From Fusarium oxysporum f. sp. lycopersici 4287 (Eukaryota; Ascomycota; Sordariomycetes; Hypocreales; Nectriaceae): a DNA stretch of 64,000 bases. The position numbers and the translations under genes are program-made. Positions 22,986-35,800 of this stretch are shown piece after piece; positions within the stretch are counted from its first letter, which is position 1, and the number at the start of each line of letters is the position of its first letter. The stretch spans positions 2,810,627 to 2,874,626 of the forward strand of contig NC_030990.1 in assembly GCF_000149955.1 (NCBI RefSeq), written 5' to 3'. The notes beneath the pieces were generated by a model, which did no database searches, was not told the DNA's origin, and was given only the letters and a program-made list of their open reading frames with translations.

Positions 22986-25900
22986 CTACAGCTCGAGCTT
23001 GAAAGTTGCTACCTCAAACGGTCGCAGTGTGATCGGGATCTTTCCGTCTTCCTTCTGGATCTCCTCCAGTTCATCCTCTAGGATGTTCGTTTTGGTCACA
23101 CGCTTGACATCGAAACTAGTTTCAATAACTCCACGACTGCGGCCTCCCAAGGACTCATACACACGAAGAATAATGCTCTGGCCCTTGTTGATGCGCAGGC
23201 CATCATCTCGGCTGACATCTTCATCATCCTGGCCTCGCTTGATCGTATCCAGTACAAGAGAGTCAGACTCATCAATATTGACAAGCTTGATTGGCGCACT
23301 GGACACACTTTCTAAGACGGCCTTTGAAGCAGTAACGGGCTTCAGGGGATTGTTGAAAGCATAAGCAGCCTTAACAGTGGTAGACGATAGACTGCCCTTG
23401 TGAGGTAGAATGGCCCATCGGATGGAATGGCGTCCCATATCGGCGTTGGCATCAGGCGCCTTGGGTGCCCGTAGGAGTGACAGTCGCATCGTCTTGCCTG
23501 CAGTCGCAAAACCATACTTGCTGTCGTTGAGAATAGAAACGCCATAGTTGTTCTCTGAGAGATCGGCAAACTTGTGGCAGCACACCTCAAACTTGGCCAT
23601 GTCCCAACTTGTGTTGTAATGAGTTGGTCGCTTGGTGATGCTGAAAGCGGTCTCGTAGGAGGCCTCGGTGTTGACTACGTTGACGGGGAACTCGACCTTG
23701 AGGAACTTGGAGTCCTCGTGCCAGTTGACGTCTGCTCTGACATCAACCCGAGAAGGTTGCCCTTTGAGTGCTGCAGAGAGGGTGGTGTATGACTTGATGT
23801 AACTGTTCTCGCTGATCTTGACATCAGTGACCAGGGTAACTCGATGAGGCTTTTGTTCGAAAATCTTTGTCTTTCCATATTCGACCTTTCTGCGTGCGTC
23901 GAGATGGTAAACCTCTACATCCCATGCTTGCCAGTAAAGAGGAATGTCATCGAAGATGACAAATTTGTTGGCCTCTCCACCCTTTTCAATAACCTCGCGA
24001 TCGTTGACCACATCGTACAGGGATGTAATGACACCGCTTTCGACGACAACGCGGAGTTGCTCGTTCTGCAGGACATAAACATCAGTAGACTGCTCCATGA
24101 CGGTAACCGCAGGCTTTTCTTCTTGTGTTTTAAACGTGCGGAGATTGAGCAGCTGGCCATCGCCACAAGCAACACCAACTTCAGTCTCAGAAAGTTCAAC
24201 AAGCTCCTTACGATGCCATGGCAGAGTGTTGATGGCAACAGACTCGTTGAGGCAGGTTGAAAATTCGCTAGAGACGTTGAGCGATTCATACAAATCCTTC
24301 AGGAGACGTTTACCAGTTTCGAAGACTTCAGCATAGACCTGTGTCATGTTAGCGAAGCTCCCACTGCTATGGGACGAAATACCTTATCCGAGTCATCGTA
24401 GCACATTTCAATGCTACTTCCTGGCAAACAGTCGTGGAACTGGCACAGGAGAACAGCCTCCCACATGTCATCCAAATCCTTGGTCGGGTACTTGTACGAC
24501 TTATTCTTGATTGATGCGAACGTTGCCAATTGTTCAATATCTCGCAGCATCACCTCAGCTTTTCGATTGTAATACTTGTTGTTGGCTTGTGTGGTATACG
24601 TTCCTCTGTGTAGTTCAAAATACAGTTCCCCATACCATGTAGGGAATTCGCTGGCCTTGCGGTTGAGACGGTCGAAGTAGCCATCAACTGTCAGCCCCAT
24701 CTTGATCTTTGGGATACCGCCGATAGTGTTGCTGATTCCGGCACATCGTCGGAGCTTTTCGAAGTGTTGCCAAGTTGGGCCACCGCCACCATCACCCTTT
24801 CCAAAGACAAGTAGAGACGAACTGTCAACACGCATTGTTTTGTGGTTTGCAATGCTCCTCTTGAGATCACCGAAATCAGCGTTTGCTGTATATGTCTCGG
24901 AGGGAGGCATGTGGCAGATGACCTGACTTCCATCAGGGCTTACCCACATGAAGGTAGTGTGAGGGAAGTTGTTGATGTTATTCCAGCTCAGTTTCTGGGT
25001 CAGAAAACGATCCATACCAGCTAATCGGCAAAGCTGTGGAAGCTGGCTTGAGTATCCGAATGTGTCTGGCAGCCAAAAAGTTCGGCATCGAGAACCAAAC
25101 TCAGCCTCGAAGAACCTCTGGCCGTAAAAGAACTGCCGGACAAGCGATTCGCCGCTGGGCAAGTTCGTGTCGTGCTCGACCCAGCTGCCACCAATAGGAT
25201 GGAATTGACCCTCCTTTACCTTCTGCTTGACACGTTTGTACGCAGCAGGGTAGTACGTCTTCAGCCATTTGTATTGCTGGGCTTGGGAGCAGGCAAAGTT
25301 GGATTCTGGGTAGCGATCCATGAGGTCGCATTGGTTCATCCAAGATCGAACAACCTTGCGCTTTGTTTCAGCCCAAGGCCATAGCCAACAGCTGTCGATG
25401 TGACAATGACCGATTCCGAAGACAACAGGTTCCTTTCCTCCTTCGTACACCTTGTGAGAGTCTACATCAGGGCCAAGAATTTCACGAGCAATCTCTCGGC
25501 ATTTAAGGATCGATTCCTGATTGTTGACCTCAAAAGTGTTGATGATCTTCATGGCAACAGATAAAGCATGATTCTGTTCAGCCGAGTTCTCGGGCAGTTC
25601 TCGAGCAGCATCGCCAATCTCCCACATATCTAAGTGGAGTTTGCGAGCTGGCACATTGATGGCGACTATGTCGGCCTTGCTGAGGTTGAAACGCCTGTTG
25701 GGATCCGGCGGTGCAATAGTTGTCGTGCCGTTAGGAGCGTTTCCAAACATGCCGTTGCAGGCCATTTCGATATAAATAGTGTGCTCCTCTCCGTCACGGA
25801 ATGAGTCGGGAATGATCCACTCGATGCGCTCTCCGCTGCCAGTGAGGCCTTGGATGGGAACACCATCTTCGGTCCAAATGGTGCCCTCGTTGTTGGCATC

Positions 25901-26338
25901 CCAGTGAAGCTCAATGAGCTCTTCGTCCTTTGTTTCATCCGGTATACGCAGGACGACCTTGAACCAATGAGTGGACCAAGAGGGCCCAAAAGAGGTACCG
26001 GTATGGGTCTCCTTGAACTCGTGGCTTGTAGCCTCTTCAAAAGTTGGCCTGGAGAGATCTGGTGCATCCCACACTGACAGTTGAACATGAGGTTTGCCCG
26101 AGTACCTGCCGTTGTACATGTTCCTCAAAGGTCTGAAGTGAAAGATCTTCAGCATGCTGAGGTGCATAATCCTCAGCATGGACAGACGACAACACGCATG
26201 ACATCAGCTAAGCTGCCCGATCTCCGAAAAGAGGTGATCACGGCCTTTCAGAATGCTTGTTTTTGGAACGCCGACAGGCCGTTCGGCGAAGAGAGGGTAC
26301 GAGGAGTCATCTCCCTTGTTTTCGCTGCCACCACCCAT
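22986..26338 (-). CDS. ams1: Vacuolar-type alpha-mannosidase (GH38), N-terminus unresolved
   Basis: The main body runs from about 26119 to 24383 and from 24338 to 22986, with a 44-nt intron (branch GCTAAC) that rejoins DDSDK to VYAEV. From MYNGRYSG onward it is about 1029 aa, close to yeast Ams1 (1083 aa). GH38 motifs: GHCHIDSCWLWPWAET (zinc ligands), EHDTNLPSGESLVRQF, and LPDTFGYSSQLPQ, which carries the catalytic nucleophile Asp. The enzyme trims alpha-mannose from free oligosaccharides and reaches the vacuole by the Cvt/autophagy route, so no signal peptide is expected. An upstream exon starting at 26338 (MGGGSENK, then AERPVGVPKTS) looks like the true N-terminus of this family. However, it runs in the same frame into TGA at 26206-26204, and I find no canonical GT-AG intron that removes the stop. 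Confidence 0.85.
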
Positions 26339-28961
26339 AGTGTAAATGTCGGAATGCCCAGGAGCAGGAGGAGCAGATCGATTTGAAAGGCGCCGAAGCT
26401 TTCCGGAAGATGAGTGTAGCGGTTGATCTTCCGGTGAAGGCGAATGACGACGACAGGCTGCCGAGGCTGAGAGAAGGCGGTCGAATGTGTTGTTGATACT
26501 ATAAAAGTAATCGTGAGCGGGTGCTTGACACTTCGGTGGTATCGTCAAACAAAGAAGGATGAAGAATGAAGAATGGGAGGAGGAGCAGAATCTCGAGATG
26601 GGGCACAGCACGAAGGGAGGGAGGAGAGTTAAATTGGTATTGTATAAAGTAAGATAACTAATCCGCGTATGTTCAGAGAGAAGTGTTGTACGTATGTCAG
26701 TGAAACGTGGGAAGCTTTATGTTAAGCTCTGTGTTAGGTCAAGTGAGCTCCATTGAGCTTCACGGAGGCGAACACAGCTGCCGAGCGATGTATTGACAAA
26801 AAGGTCTCTGCATACCGCCGCCTATCGATCCGCAGAATAATGTTGATGTATTTTTTCGATATGCACGAACGCCAAGCAGAAATGGAAGCGGGGGATGCCC
26901 ACTACAAGGTGCCCATCCATTCCCGTCGAGTACCTTGACAGGGGTTGAAGCGCTTGCGGCACAGCAACCGGGGGAGAGGACACACTAGACTCGGAACGAA
27001 CAACACTCTAAGCCAAGCAGAGTTTGGGAATGGGTCCAGGTGATTCACTGATCGGAATTTGGGGAACTGGTGGTGCGGGGAGATGGATCCGATGCTTCAA
27101 TTTGATGCAGCATAAAGCACGTACCTCATCGCGTTGATATAAGATTCTTGATCAATGAATGATACTTGATTAGGAACCAGTCGCAATATTGTAGAAGTCG
27201 GCACATTCAAGGAATTTCCGACTGGACAGTTGCCGTGGCTTGGCGAAGAGTAATGATAGGAGAAAGATTTAGTGATGAGGATAAGTACTAGATAGAATGC
27301 GAAAAGCGTCACGGGTTGATAGATCAGAGTTGCAATAAGTCTTGGGTGACGAAGCACAATATGTATTTGCACTTTCTAGTGGGTACCTTACCTTATTTAA
27401 TCTGTAATTCGACCTTTCGGCAGCCACGATCTTGATTAGAAATTGAAGTATCCGTACAACAGCTACCTACACAGTATCATGGCAAGTCACATTCACAAGC
27501 ATGAAGCGACCTTCTCTTTCAGTTAGATCTTCCGAGCATTGTAAATGGACGCATCAAGTCACCAAATCGCAGCAAATCTCACTCATATCGAGGCAAAAAA
27601 GTGAGAGCAGTAAACCGGAAATGCTTTAGTAGCTTCGGTAGGTAGTGCTAAGGCTGTTCGTTGAATATGTGGAAAAAAGTGAGATTTTATAATGGTGGTT
27701 TATAAAATTGTCATTACAAAGTTACCATAATCTATCGCAATATTCATCACAGCCAGCACATAAGCCAGCTGTCGTGGGCTAGGTGACTTAGCTGACTGAT
27801 TCGGATCTAGCAAATGACCTGTACTAGATGAAAGAAACTCCGCAATGCCTTTTTATGCCTCTATAAAGATCAAGGCTTGATATAGTATAACTTTTCTGTA
27901 TGATGGTATAAGGCTTATAGTAGAGCGAAGCTAGGTAGCCGTGATGAATATTGCGAGGATTTAAGACTCTACCTAAGCTTACTAAGGCTGGAGATCATAC
28001 CTTGGACTGCATATAAACGAATCTGGGAATGGAAATTTGATAGTCTCTCACTCCTCACTCACTCACTCAATCTCGGAAAAGAAGACCAAACATCATCAAT
28101 TCACGAGGTACTCGGTGAGGTGCCTAACTACTAAAGTAGTTGGCTTATCTGACATTGTCACCTCCTCCCTCACCGGTTTACTCAGCACCTTGAAGCCCAG
28201 ACCAGCCTGCAGAATAGGTTGCCCTAAAACGAGGAAATATCGAACGATTCCTCACCCTTCATGAGCTGTTTTACTGCCGAGTGCTCCGTACAGTACGCAC
28301 TGCCCGACCCAGCCCAAGCGATTTAATGCTACGATAATCGATTTTTACCATGCCATTTCCCGCTCTTTTTGGCGTTTCCCCTCTTGTCTCATCGCTGATC
28401 AATGAAGTGCAGTACTGCGTAGTAGAATGCGGCAGTTCGACCACTCCCACGGTATTACGAGGTGTCAGTGCTCGGTTTCTTTCCAAATTAGTAGCATTCC
28501 CGAACTGTGTTTTGTCTCCGCAGCCACAGAATTGGGAAACGGATGTCCAGATGGAAATATCTTCATTTATGTCGATTGTATATATACGCTCAAATCGCGT
28601 ACGACTGCCTACCAGATCCACTACCAGGTAGACCTACATTGATGTCCTAGTAAAAACCAACAATAAACCCAAATATGCCATGCTAGAAAAAGGTATCATC
28701 GATGTATGTATGCCATGAGAAACAGATATAAAAATGGAGATGCTCTTGACTCCAGTGTGTAAGTTCGTTGTGGACCATCACCCGCCGTGTTATTGCGCCG
28801 TTCCCTGAAAAAGAAACCAAGTTACAAATGTGCCCATAATTGTTGGAGTTGTGTTATGTCGTCGGGATGTAGATGCTTCCTTGTCGTCATTAGAGAGGTT
28901 CCACGCCCCGCCCCTCGGAAGAGGGTTGATTGTTGAGATGTCGAGGGTGGAGAAATAATTC
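26339..28961. other. 2.6-kb gene-poor region
   Basis: This contains the AMS1 promoter and the 3' flank of the minus-strand gene at 28962-29990. No conserved ORF is visible. AT-rich DNA around 27600-28000 contains an inverted-repeat element, described separately. Confidence 0.45.
27735..27956. repeat. MITE-like inverted-repeat element
   Basis: A perfect 16-bp sequence, TCGCAATATTCATCAC at 27735-27750, recurs inverted as GTGATGAATATTGCGA at 27941-27956. The 222-bp interval is AT-rich and non-coding and contains a smaller near-palindrome at 27861-27885 (CTATA...TATAG arms). Size and terminal repeats suggest a non-autonomous DNA transposon remnant. I see no clear target-site duplication. Confidence 0.45.
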
Positions 28962-29990
28962 TTATGAGGTTTCACTCAAGTTGTTGTTCCGGCTGCCTGA
29001 GCCAGTACCTGTGCCATGGTGAACAACCTCTGAAGCACCGTCTCCTGTGTATTCGATTTCGTCCTCATCGTCGTACAGCTCATCATCTTCCACTTCGTAG
29101 TATTCGTCGTCTTCAGCCAAGTCTTCGGCTTCGTCCATCTCGTCGTACTGCTCTGGCTCTGGCTCATCCAGATCACTCTCGCTGTCGTTGTCGCTTTCGT
29201 CAAAGTTGAGTACACCCATTATAGGAACTTCAATCTTCTTGTACTGGCTCTTGATAAGATTGTCGGCCATCTCGAATAGCTTGGTGTCCTTGTCCGGCTG
29301 TGTCTCACGATCCATGGAGAACTCGGCCTCTTCACGGTCGGCAAGCTGAACGTTGATGGGCTCGTTGGGTGACTCGGGTCCCTCGGGGATCTGCTTGACC
29401 CAGCGACGAACGACCTCAGTCCGTGCGATTTTATTCTGGTCTGTCCTGCGTCTCAAGCCGGATCTGAAATGGCGCTTCTCCCTTCTTCGCCTGCGCTGGA
29501 TTCGATCTCTCACGTACCAAGCCACAACCAACATAGACGCCTGCATCATATCTTGACACTTTTGTCTGTGCATGTTGGCCCAAGCCTGGCATCGTTGCTG
29601 TTGGTAGTTGGCAACAGCCTGGCACCTCTGCTGATAATAAGCAGCGATACGAGAAACCATGGCGAGGTACTTTGGGTCGAGATTGGCACCGGCGATACTG
29701 GGAAGTTCGGGGGTTGTTGACTCGCTGGGCTGAGGAGTGTTGCTGGAGCTAGGCCCAGAACTGCGGTTTGGCGACGAGGACATCCTAGGTTGTGAAGTCG
29801 GAGGAGGAGGAGGAGCCATCATCGTGGGAGTGTTGAGGCCTGCCAGGCCGCTGAAGGGTTCTTGCATCGAGGCCTTTCGTTTTAGGTTGTTCTGTAAAGG
29901 CCTTTGGGCAGGAAGTTTAGGAAAGGAGTGGCTCTCCGGCGGGGGGGTCACCGGTGTAAAGGGGTTGACAGACGACATCATAGCCGCCAT
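28962..29990 (-). CDS. Uncharacterised protein with Gln/Cys repeats and acidic tail
   Basis: I do not recognise this protein. It is a single exon of 342 aa. The N-terminal 110 residues are Pro/Ser-rich and disordered. Residues about 113-155 contain three tandem related units built on QQRCQAxAN (YQQRCQAVAN, YQQQRCQAWAN, MHRQKCQDMM). A short hydrophobic stretch (SMLVVAWYV) follows, then a strongly basic block (RIQRRRRREKRHF). The C-terminal 90 residues are highly acidic (runs of Asp/Glu/Tyr). The basic block could be a nuclear localisation signal and the acidic tail could bind histones or other basic partners; both are inference. The hydrophobic stretch is too short and too close to charges to be called a membrane anchor. 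Coding status is supported by the long open frame and clear compositional domains. Confidence 0.65.
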   Translation of the reverse strand: MAAMMSSVNPFTPVTPPPESHSFPKLPAQRPLQNNLKRKASMQEPFSGLAGLNTPTMMAPPPPPTSQPRMSSSPNRSSGPSSSNTPQPSESTTPELPSIAGANLDPKYLAMVSRIAAYYQQRCQAVANYQQQRCQAWANMHRQKCQDMMQASMLVVAWYVRDRIQRRRRREKRHFRSGLRRRTDQNKIARTEVVRRWVKQIPEGPESPNEPINVQLADREEAEFSMDRETQPDKDTKLFEMADNLIKSQYKKIEVPIMGVLNFDESDNDSESDLDEPEPEQYDEMDEAEDLAEDDEYYEVEDDELYDDEDEIEYTGDGASEVVHHGTGTGSGSRNNNLSETS

Positions 29991-32843
29991 AAGGCGTTCT
30001 TCTCTGAGTGAGGTTTGGAGTATATATATATATATGCTGAATGGTGATCCGGGTTGTCCAGGCGCACTGTTCCAGGTAAGGGACTGTGTGCCGGGATTAA
30101 ATGGCGCTGGGGAGTGGGATATTCGATTATACAGGGGTTGTGTTCCTCTTTTATCTTTCGAGCTGATTTGAATGTTTATATCGCGTTATTTGAAGAGTTT
30201 TATCGTGCGGTTGCTGTCAGGGTGGCCGTTAATGTTGAGGATCAAGGGCGTGTAAGTGGCAATGTGGGGAATTGTATCAGATCAGTTGAGCAAGACACAG
30301 AGTCGATAGCTGAGTTCTATCTCTGTATATAAGTGAATGAGCACAATAACGATGCGTAAACGTAGGGCGTTGTGTTTGGCCAGCGAACGCGCACAAAGGG
30401 GATATATAGCTAGGTCACAATCGACAGATGTGGTCGAGGGTTTGGCGCTTTCGGGCAGGGGGGTGCGGCGACGTCGTGTGGCAGCGGACCCAAAATGGGC
30501 TGAGGCTCTCTCGAGAATCGGCCCACGCCGACCCCGCGGGAAGATATGCTTATGCCATTGAATTTCTAGCAGCACATCTATCGCCCCAAAAGTCGAAGCT
30601 GTCGCTTTGAATGGTTGGGTGACAGCTCCGTCTGTGTTGATTCTGGTCATGTCAAACCTGGAGCTGTCTTTCTATGGATGGCATGAGAAATACAGTGCAT
30701 CCATCCAGCGAGCTGTGTCTGAATTCCAGTGTCTGTCTCTTCTGCATGGCTCACAGTTGAGCCTTGCACGGCACAGTTCAATGCCATGACCCAGATGACC
30801 GCTTGGAGGCTATCAAGGGGGTTCCCTGGCTCTCATGGAGACGGCCGCTCAATCTGATGCTGACTCTGAGCCTCTCATGTGTTGTCTTGGAGATATAGCA
30901 TGTTGTTACTATGTGCTGTTCAGAGCTATGCTGTGATGCTTCTCGCAGCGATGGTGTTGTTTTCATCTCCCGTCGTTTCTTTCCTGCTCAACCCCATGCC
31001 ATATTTCATAGACCCCATCTGATATGATTGCTTAAACCGGAAGTGGTGCTGTCCTGTTGTGACAAAGCTGGTTTTCGGACATCTTTTCTTGGTTCGCTGA
31101 GATGCTTGCCTTACCTGTTCAGTACAGCAGTTCATTCGGAGATGGATGGATCCCCATGGCATGCGAGCTTGCCGACTGCTACGTTGGAGAGATTCCGTCA
31201 TCTACTTTCCCCCTTCCCTTGTCCAAAAGAGGAGGACAGTCGCTTTACCGCCCAGCAGCATGCCGTGTGCGCATTGGTTAGATTGAGACACATACATCGT
31301 GAGTTGGGGCTTGGGTTGGAGGGGTTGAGCTCCAGCTCCAGCAGCTTGGGCAGATTTGCAGGGCCATCTGGTGTTGAGGGATGATGATGACGCTAACATG
31401 GGACCACGATTTTACGACCCATGGAGTAGTTGATAAGTCCAAGTCCCACCGGTCTGTCACATACCTACCTCGTGCCCGAAACCATTCCGCACTGTATAAT
31501 TTCTGCCTGCCGAGGATTTCGGTCTTTCAATGGAAGTTCTAGGTAATTAATCTCGAGATATCACCCAGGAATGGGGTAACGAAATCTCTTGATGTAGCAT
31601 TGATTTATGGCACCACATGTCCTTCCACTTCCCACATCAAACTCCAGACGGGAACTCTATTTCCTGCATACCGGCAGGTCTGTCTCCAGGCATGATCGAT
31701 TGCTTTAGAGGGAACCAGACCCTGTAGATCTCGGAAAAGCCGCGAATCGACATGCATTAGCTACCGTCGTTCGAGGGCGATGACTCTCGACTGTTTACTC
31801 ACACGTTGTTCGCGAAGACCCGGGTCCCTCTCGTTGGTCAACGCCTCCATGGTCAGATTCCTTCCGTTTCATGGCTACATGTGCTGTTCGCTTGTGGGCT
31901 CTGGCGCTGTCCATCTCCGTAAAATCTCTGGAGTACCTTGTCATAAAGTCCCTGGATCATCCATCAGGATCGGAATTATAAGTCGGGGGGGTCCTACTAT
32001 TACCGAACGTTCTTTTCCTCATTCGTTACCTGAAGATGAGGGAGGGGATTTTGTGGTTGCCGACCCTAGTAATACAAATTGTTGACAATTGTGTCCTATT
32101 AAACAAGGTGATAGTTATGACAGTCCGCAGTGGTGTTTCTATGCTCGTCGATGCAGATTTGGTCTCTCAGATGAAGCTGTTACACTGACTCCCACTCCTG
32201 GGCTCGGTGCGATCGATTTTGATTTACCTACACTAGGTAGGTATCTTCTTTTCCTTTTTCTTCTTCACCGATATATCCCATAACGCTCATATCCGCTGTT
32301 CCCCACATGGAACAACCAGAAACTACGGAGAATTTGAAGCTGCTGTCTACCCAGCGCAAGCTGTAACTCACCGATTGTGTTCTATTCTTGTGCCCTATTA
32401 GCAAATCGCATTGGTTCCATAAATTGATTTACGATACTCGGAGCCACTTTTTGATGGCCCATGCTGCTGTTTTCCTCGCTATTACACCTTACCTACCTTA
32501 GTTTCGAGCATCTCGCACCAGCGGGGTTGTATGGGAATGCTCTTCTCTTTCTCTTGTCATCATATGAGCCCTGCATGATCCATCCATTAATCACCATACC
32601 ATTCCTTGTTCAGTGCCACCATTTTGCACGCCAGATCTTGCTTCTATTGTCGACAGCCTCGGGCCCCGCAGCAAGCATTAGTTAATTAAAGCTGGAGTGT
32701 TGGTTGATGAACGACCCCTCTTGAGCTGTTCTCAAATCAGGAATTGACCTGAAGCCTTGCTTGCTGGATACTTCCAACATCCATTCGTTGCATAAACACC
32801 ACCGCCACTGCAACAGCCCATCCCGTCTCCATGTTCCAGCCGT
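29991..32843. promoter_or_regulatory. 2.85-kb divergent intergenic region
   Basis: This lies between the start of the minus-strand acidic-tail gene and the start of MSH1. It includes a TA microsatellite at 30021-30035, about 30 nt upstream of the minus-strand ATG, and TACCTACCT-type blocks near 31460, 32226-32240 and 32485. ORFs are scattered and look random. I see nothing that demands a gene. Confidence 0.4.
30021..30035. repeat. TA dinucleotide repeat
   Basis: A run of TA repeats in the presumed 5' leader or core promoter of the minus-strand gene starting at 29990. Confidence 0.8.
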
Positions 32844-35800
32844 ATGGTGCCCCCAGTGTTCGGCATCCGCCATCTGCGGCCCTTGGCATCACCATCAGCT
32901 TCAACTTCCAGGTCTATCTCTGTGCCTGCCTCTTCTTCAGCTTCAGCTTCAGCTTCTAGCTCTGTGCTCAAGGCGGCCACATTTGTTGTTTCTAATGCTG
33001 CAGCAATAGTAGGAGCTCCTTCACCTAAAGCTTCTGCCATTTCTCATGGACACTGTCATATTGAGCACTCACTATACCATGGCTTCTCTATCCGCTCATT
33101 CCAACATCCACCATCTCCCCATCGTCCTCTCCAAGCCAGGGGTAAAAAGACCACCACCACCATAAAGCTCTCCGATTTGCCTCAGGGGCTTATTCAACCG
33201 AAGCCAGTATCTCCTCTACCAACGTCATCGTCAGTTTCATCTCCCCACGATGAGTCGACAGAGGCTTTGCCGCTCCCGCTGCCGCCATTACCCCAAGATC
33301 CTCCCGCGTATCCCACCGTGCTGCTTCAAGCCCGTCAGAATATGCTCAAGTTTGATAACTGTGTGTTGCTGACGCGAGTGGGCGGTTTCTATGAGCTCTA
33401 CTTTGAGCACGCTGAGGAGTACGGGCCCCTGTTAAACATCAAGGTAGCTAACAAAAAGACAAATGCTGGTCTTGTCCCCATGGTATGTTTATTAATACCC
33501 TCTACCTTGACGCTATCTTTTCATCTTCTGGTTCAATATCTCACCATCATCACCCGTCTTATAGGCAGGTTTCCCCTTCTTCCAGCTCGATCGTTTCCTC
33601 AAAATTCTTGTTCAAGATCTCGGTCGCCATGTCGCGATCGCTGAGGAGTATCCAAACTCTCCCACAGCGAAGGTCAGGTCAGGTGGGTTGATGCATGATC
33701 GTCGAGTTGCTCGTATCATTACTCCCGGAACTCTAATAGATGAGAATTTTATGGATCCATATGCCAACAACTACGTGATGGCGATTCATATAGACCCAGG
33801 CACCAAAGCCACAAATACCGTCACTGATGTAAAGGCCGTTATCGGCCGAGTGGCAGGTTCAGAAGGAGGACTAGGGGGCCAAGGACCCGAATCAGCCCAC
33901 CCAGCACCATCAGCTGTTGGTGTTGGCCGAGGTGCTGGACAGTCTCAGGGGTTCCGAGACGCCGTGCCACTCGGCCTGGCATGGCTTGATCTCTCAACTG
34001 GTTACTTCTGCACCCAAGAAGCCAATCTTGCATCCTTACCGACGATCTTGTCCCGACTATGCCCGCGCGAGCTTCTCCTAGACCAGGCACTGCAGTCCTG
34101 CCCTGACAATGGCCTATCTGACCTCCTCGCTGAGGATCGTCACATCATCTCATACGCACCCCGCCCGCATGATTCTTCGCTGTTTCATCCGGAAAACTGG
34201 ACGCCCATGCTGGAGTGTGCCCTAGCTGAACATGAAGCATCCGCCTTCTCGCCAGCTGAGGTACACGCTGCCGGCTTCCTTCTTGGTTATGTCAAGGATC
34301 GGCTGCAAGGCATGAGTATGAAGTTGCAACCTCCGCTAAGGAACAAAGACATGCAGGTCATGGCTGTCGATAAAAATAGCATGCGTGCTCTTGAGATCAA
34401 GCAAACCATTCGTGATGGTGTGTTCCGGGGTAGTTTGCTGCATGCCATTCGTCGCACTGTTACTAAAAGCGGTGCTCGACTTCTCAACGAGTGGTTGAGT
34501 GCACCGTCCACGTCTCTTGAGCTCATCACTAGTAGACAGGATCTCGTCACCCGCTTCATCGACGATGTAAACCTGAGTGACTCCGTAATCCTCTTGTTGC
34601 GTAGGAGTCACGACTCTCAGCGCCTTGTTCAGAAATTCACACTTGGCCGTGGCGATGCTGATGACCTCCTCGATTTGGCCAGTACTATCGATGCGACCAA
34701 GGATATCGTGAATCTCTTGAAAAAGGCCAACGCTGCATCTCGCAAGTCAGAGCACCACTGCCTAACTTCATTGATATCTCGAATCAGTCTCACGCAGCCC
34801 CTGAAACTTTCCCAGCGCATCAGAGATGCAATTGATGAAGAAGGTATCGAGTTACAGCATGAGGTCCAAGACTCCGAGGCCAGCCAGATGTTAGCCCTTG
34901 CTGAAAATGTCGTTAGCAACGAAGGTTCACAGGACGATGCGGCATCTCTTCCTAAGGGCAAGCGAAAACGGCCCGTCAGTATTCGGGATTATTACGCCGA
35001 AGAGAATGGAGCTTGGATCATGAGACCTGCTGCGAGCCCAAACTTGACAAAGCTTCACACTGATCTCGCGACTTTGACAGAAGAGAAAGCGACACTCAAC
35101 GAGACCCTCCGCGAAAGCCTCAATGCTCCAAGTTTATCCCTTAAGTGGACACCTGGCCTTGGCCACATTGCCCATATCAAGGGCAAAGACGCTCGAAATC
35201 TCGCTGATGTACAAGCTCTGTCCTCGAGCCGTTCTACGCGATCTTTTCACATATCCGAATGGACACTTCTCGGGCAGCGTATGGACCAAGTTCGCGCCCA
35301 GATTCGTGCTGAAGAACAAGCCGTGTTCCACTCCCTTCGAGAGCTTGTCGTCAAAAATCTTGTCAAGCTGCGCCGTAATGCCGCCGTCCTCGATGAACTT
35401 GACATCACAACCTCCTTCGCTAAGTTGGCTCGCGAGCAGAACCTCGTCCGGCCCGTGCTGAACAATACGACTAGTCACACCATCATAGGCGGCAGACATC
35501 CCACTGTTGAGGGCGGCCTATTTGAGCAGGGTCGAAGTTTTGTGAGGAACGACTGTCTGGTTGGATCACCAACTGACGGCCGGATCTGGTTGATCACAGG
35601 TCCCAACATGGCCGGTAAAAGTACGTTTCTACGCCAGAATGCTCTCATCACGATCTTGGCCCAGATCGGTTGCTACGTGCCTGCATCATACGCAGAACTA
35701 GGGATTGTGGATGCTATCTTTAGCCGAGTGGGCTCAGCTGACAACCTCTACCGCGATCAAAGCACATTCATGGTTGAGATGCTGGAAACAGCAGCTATCC

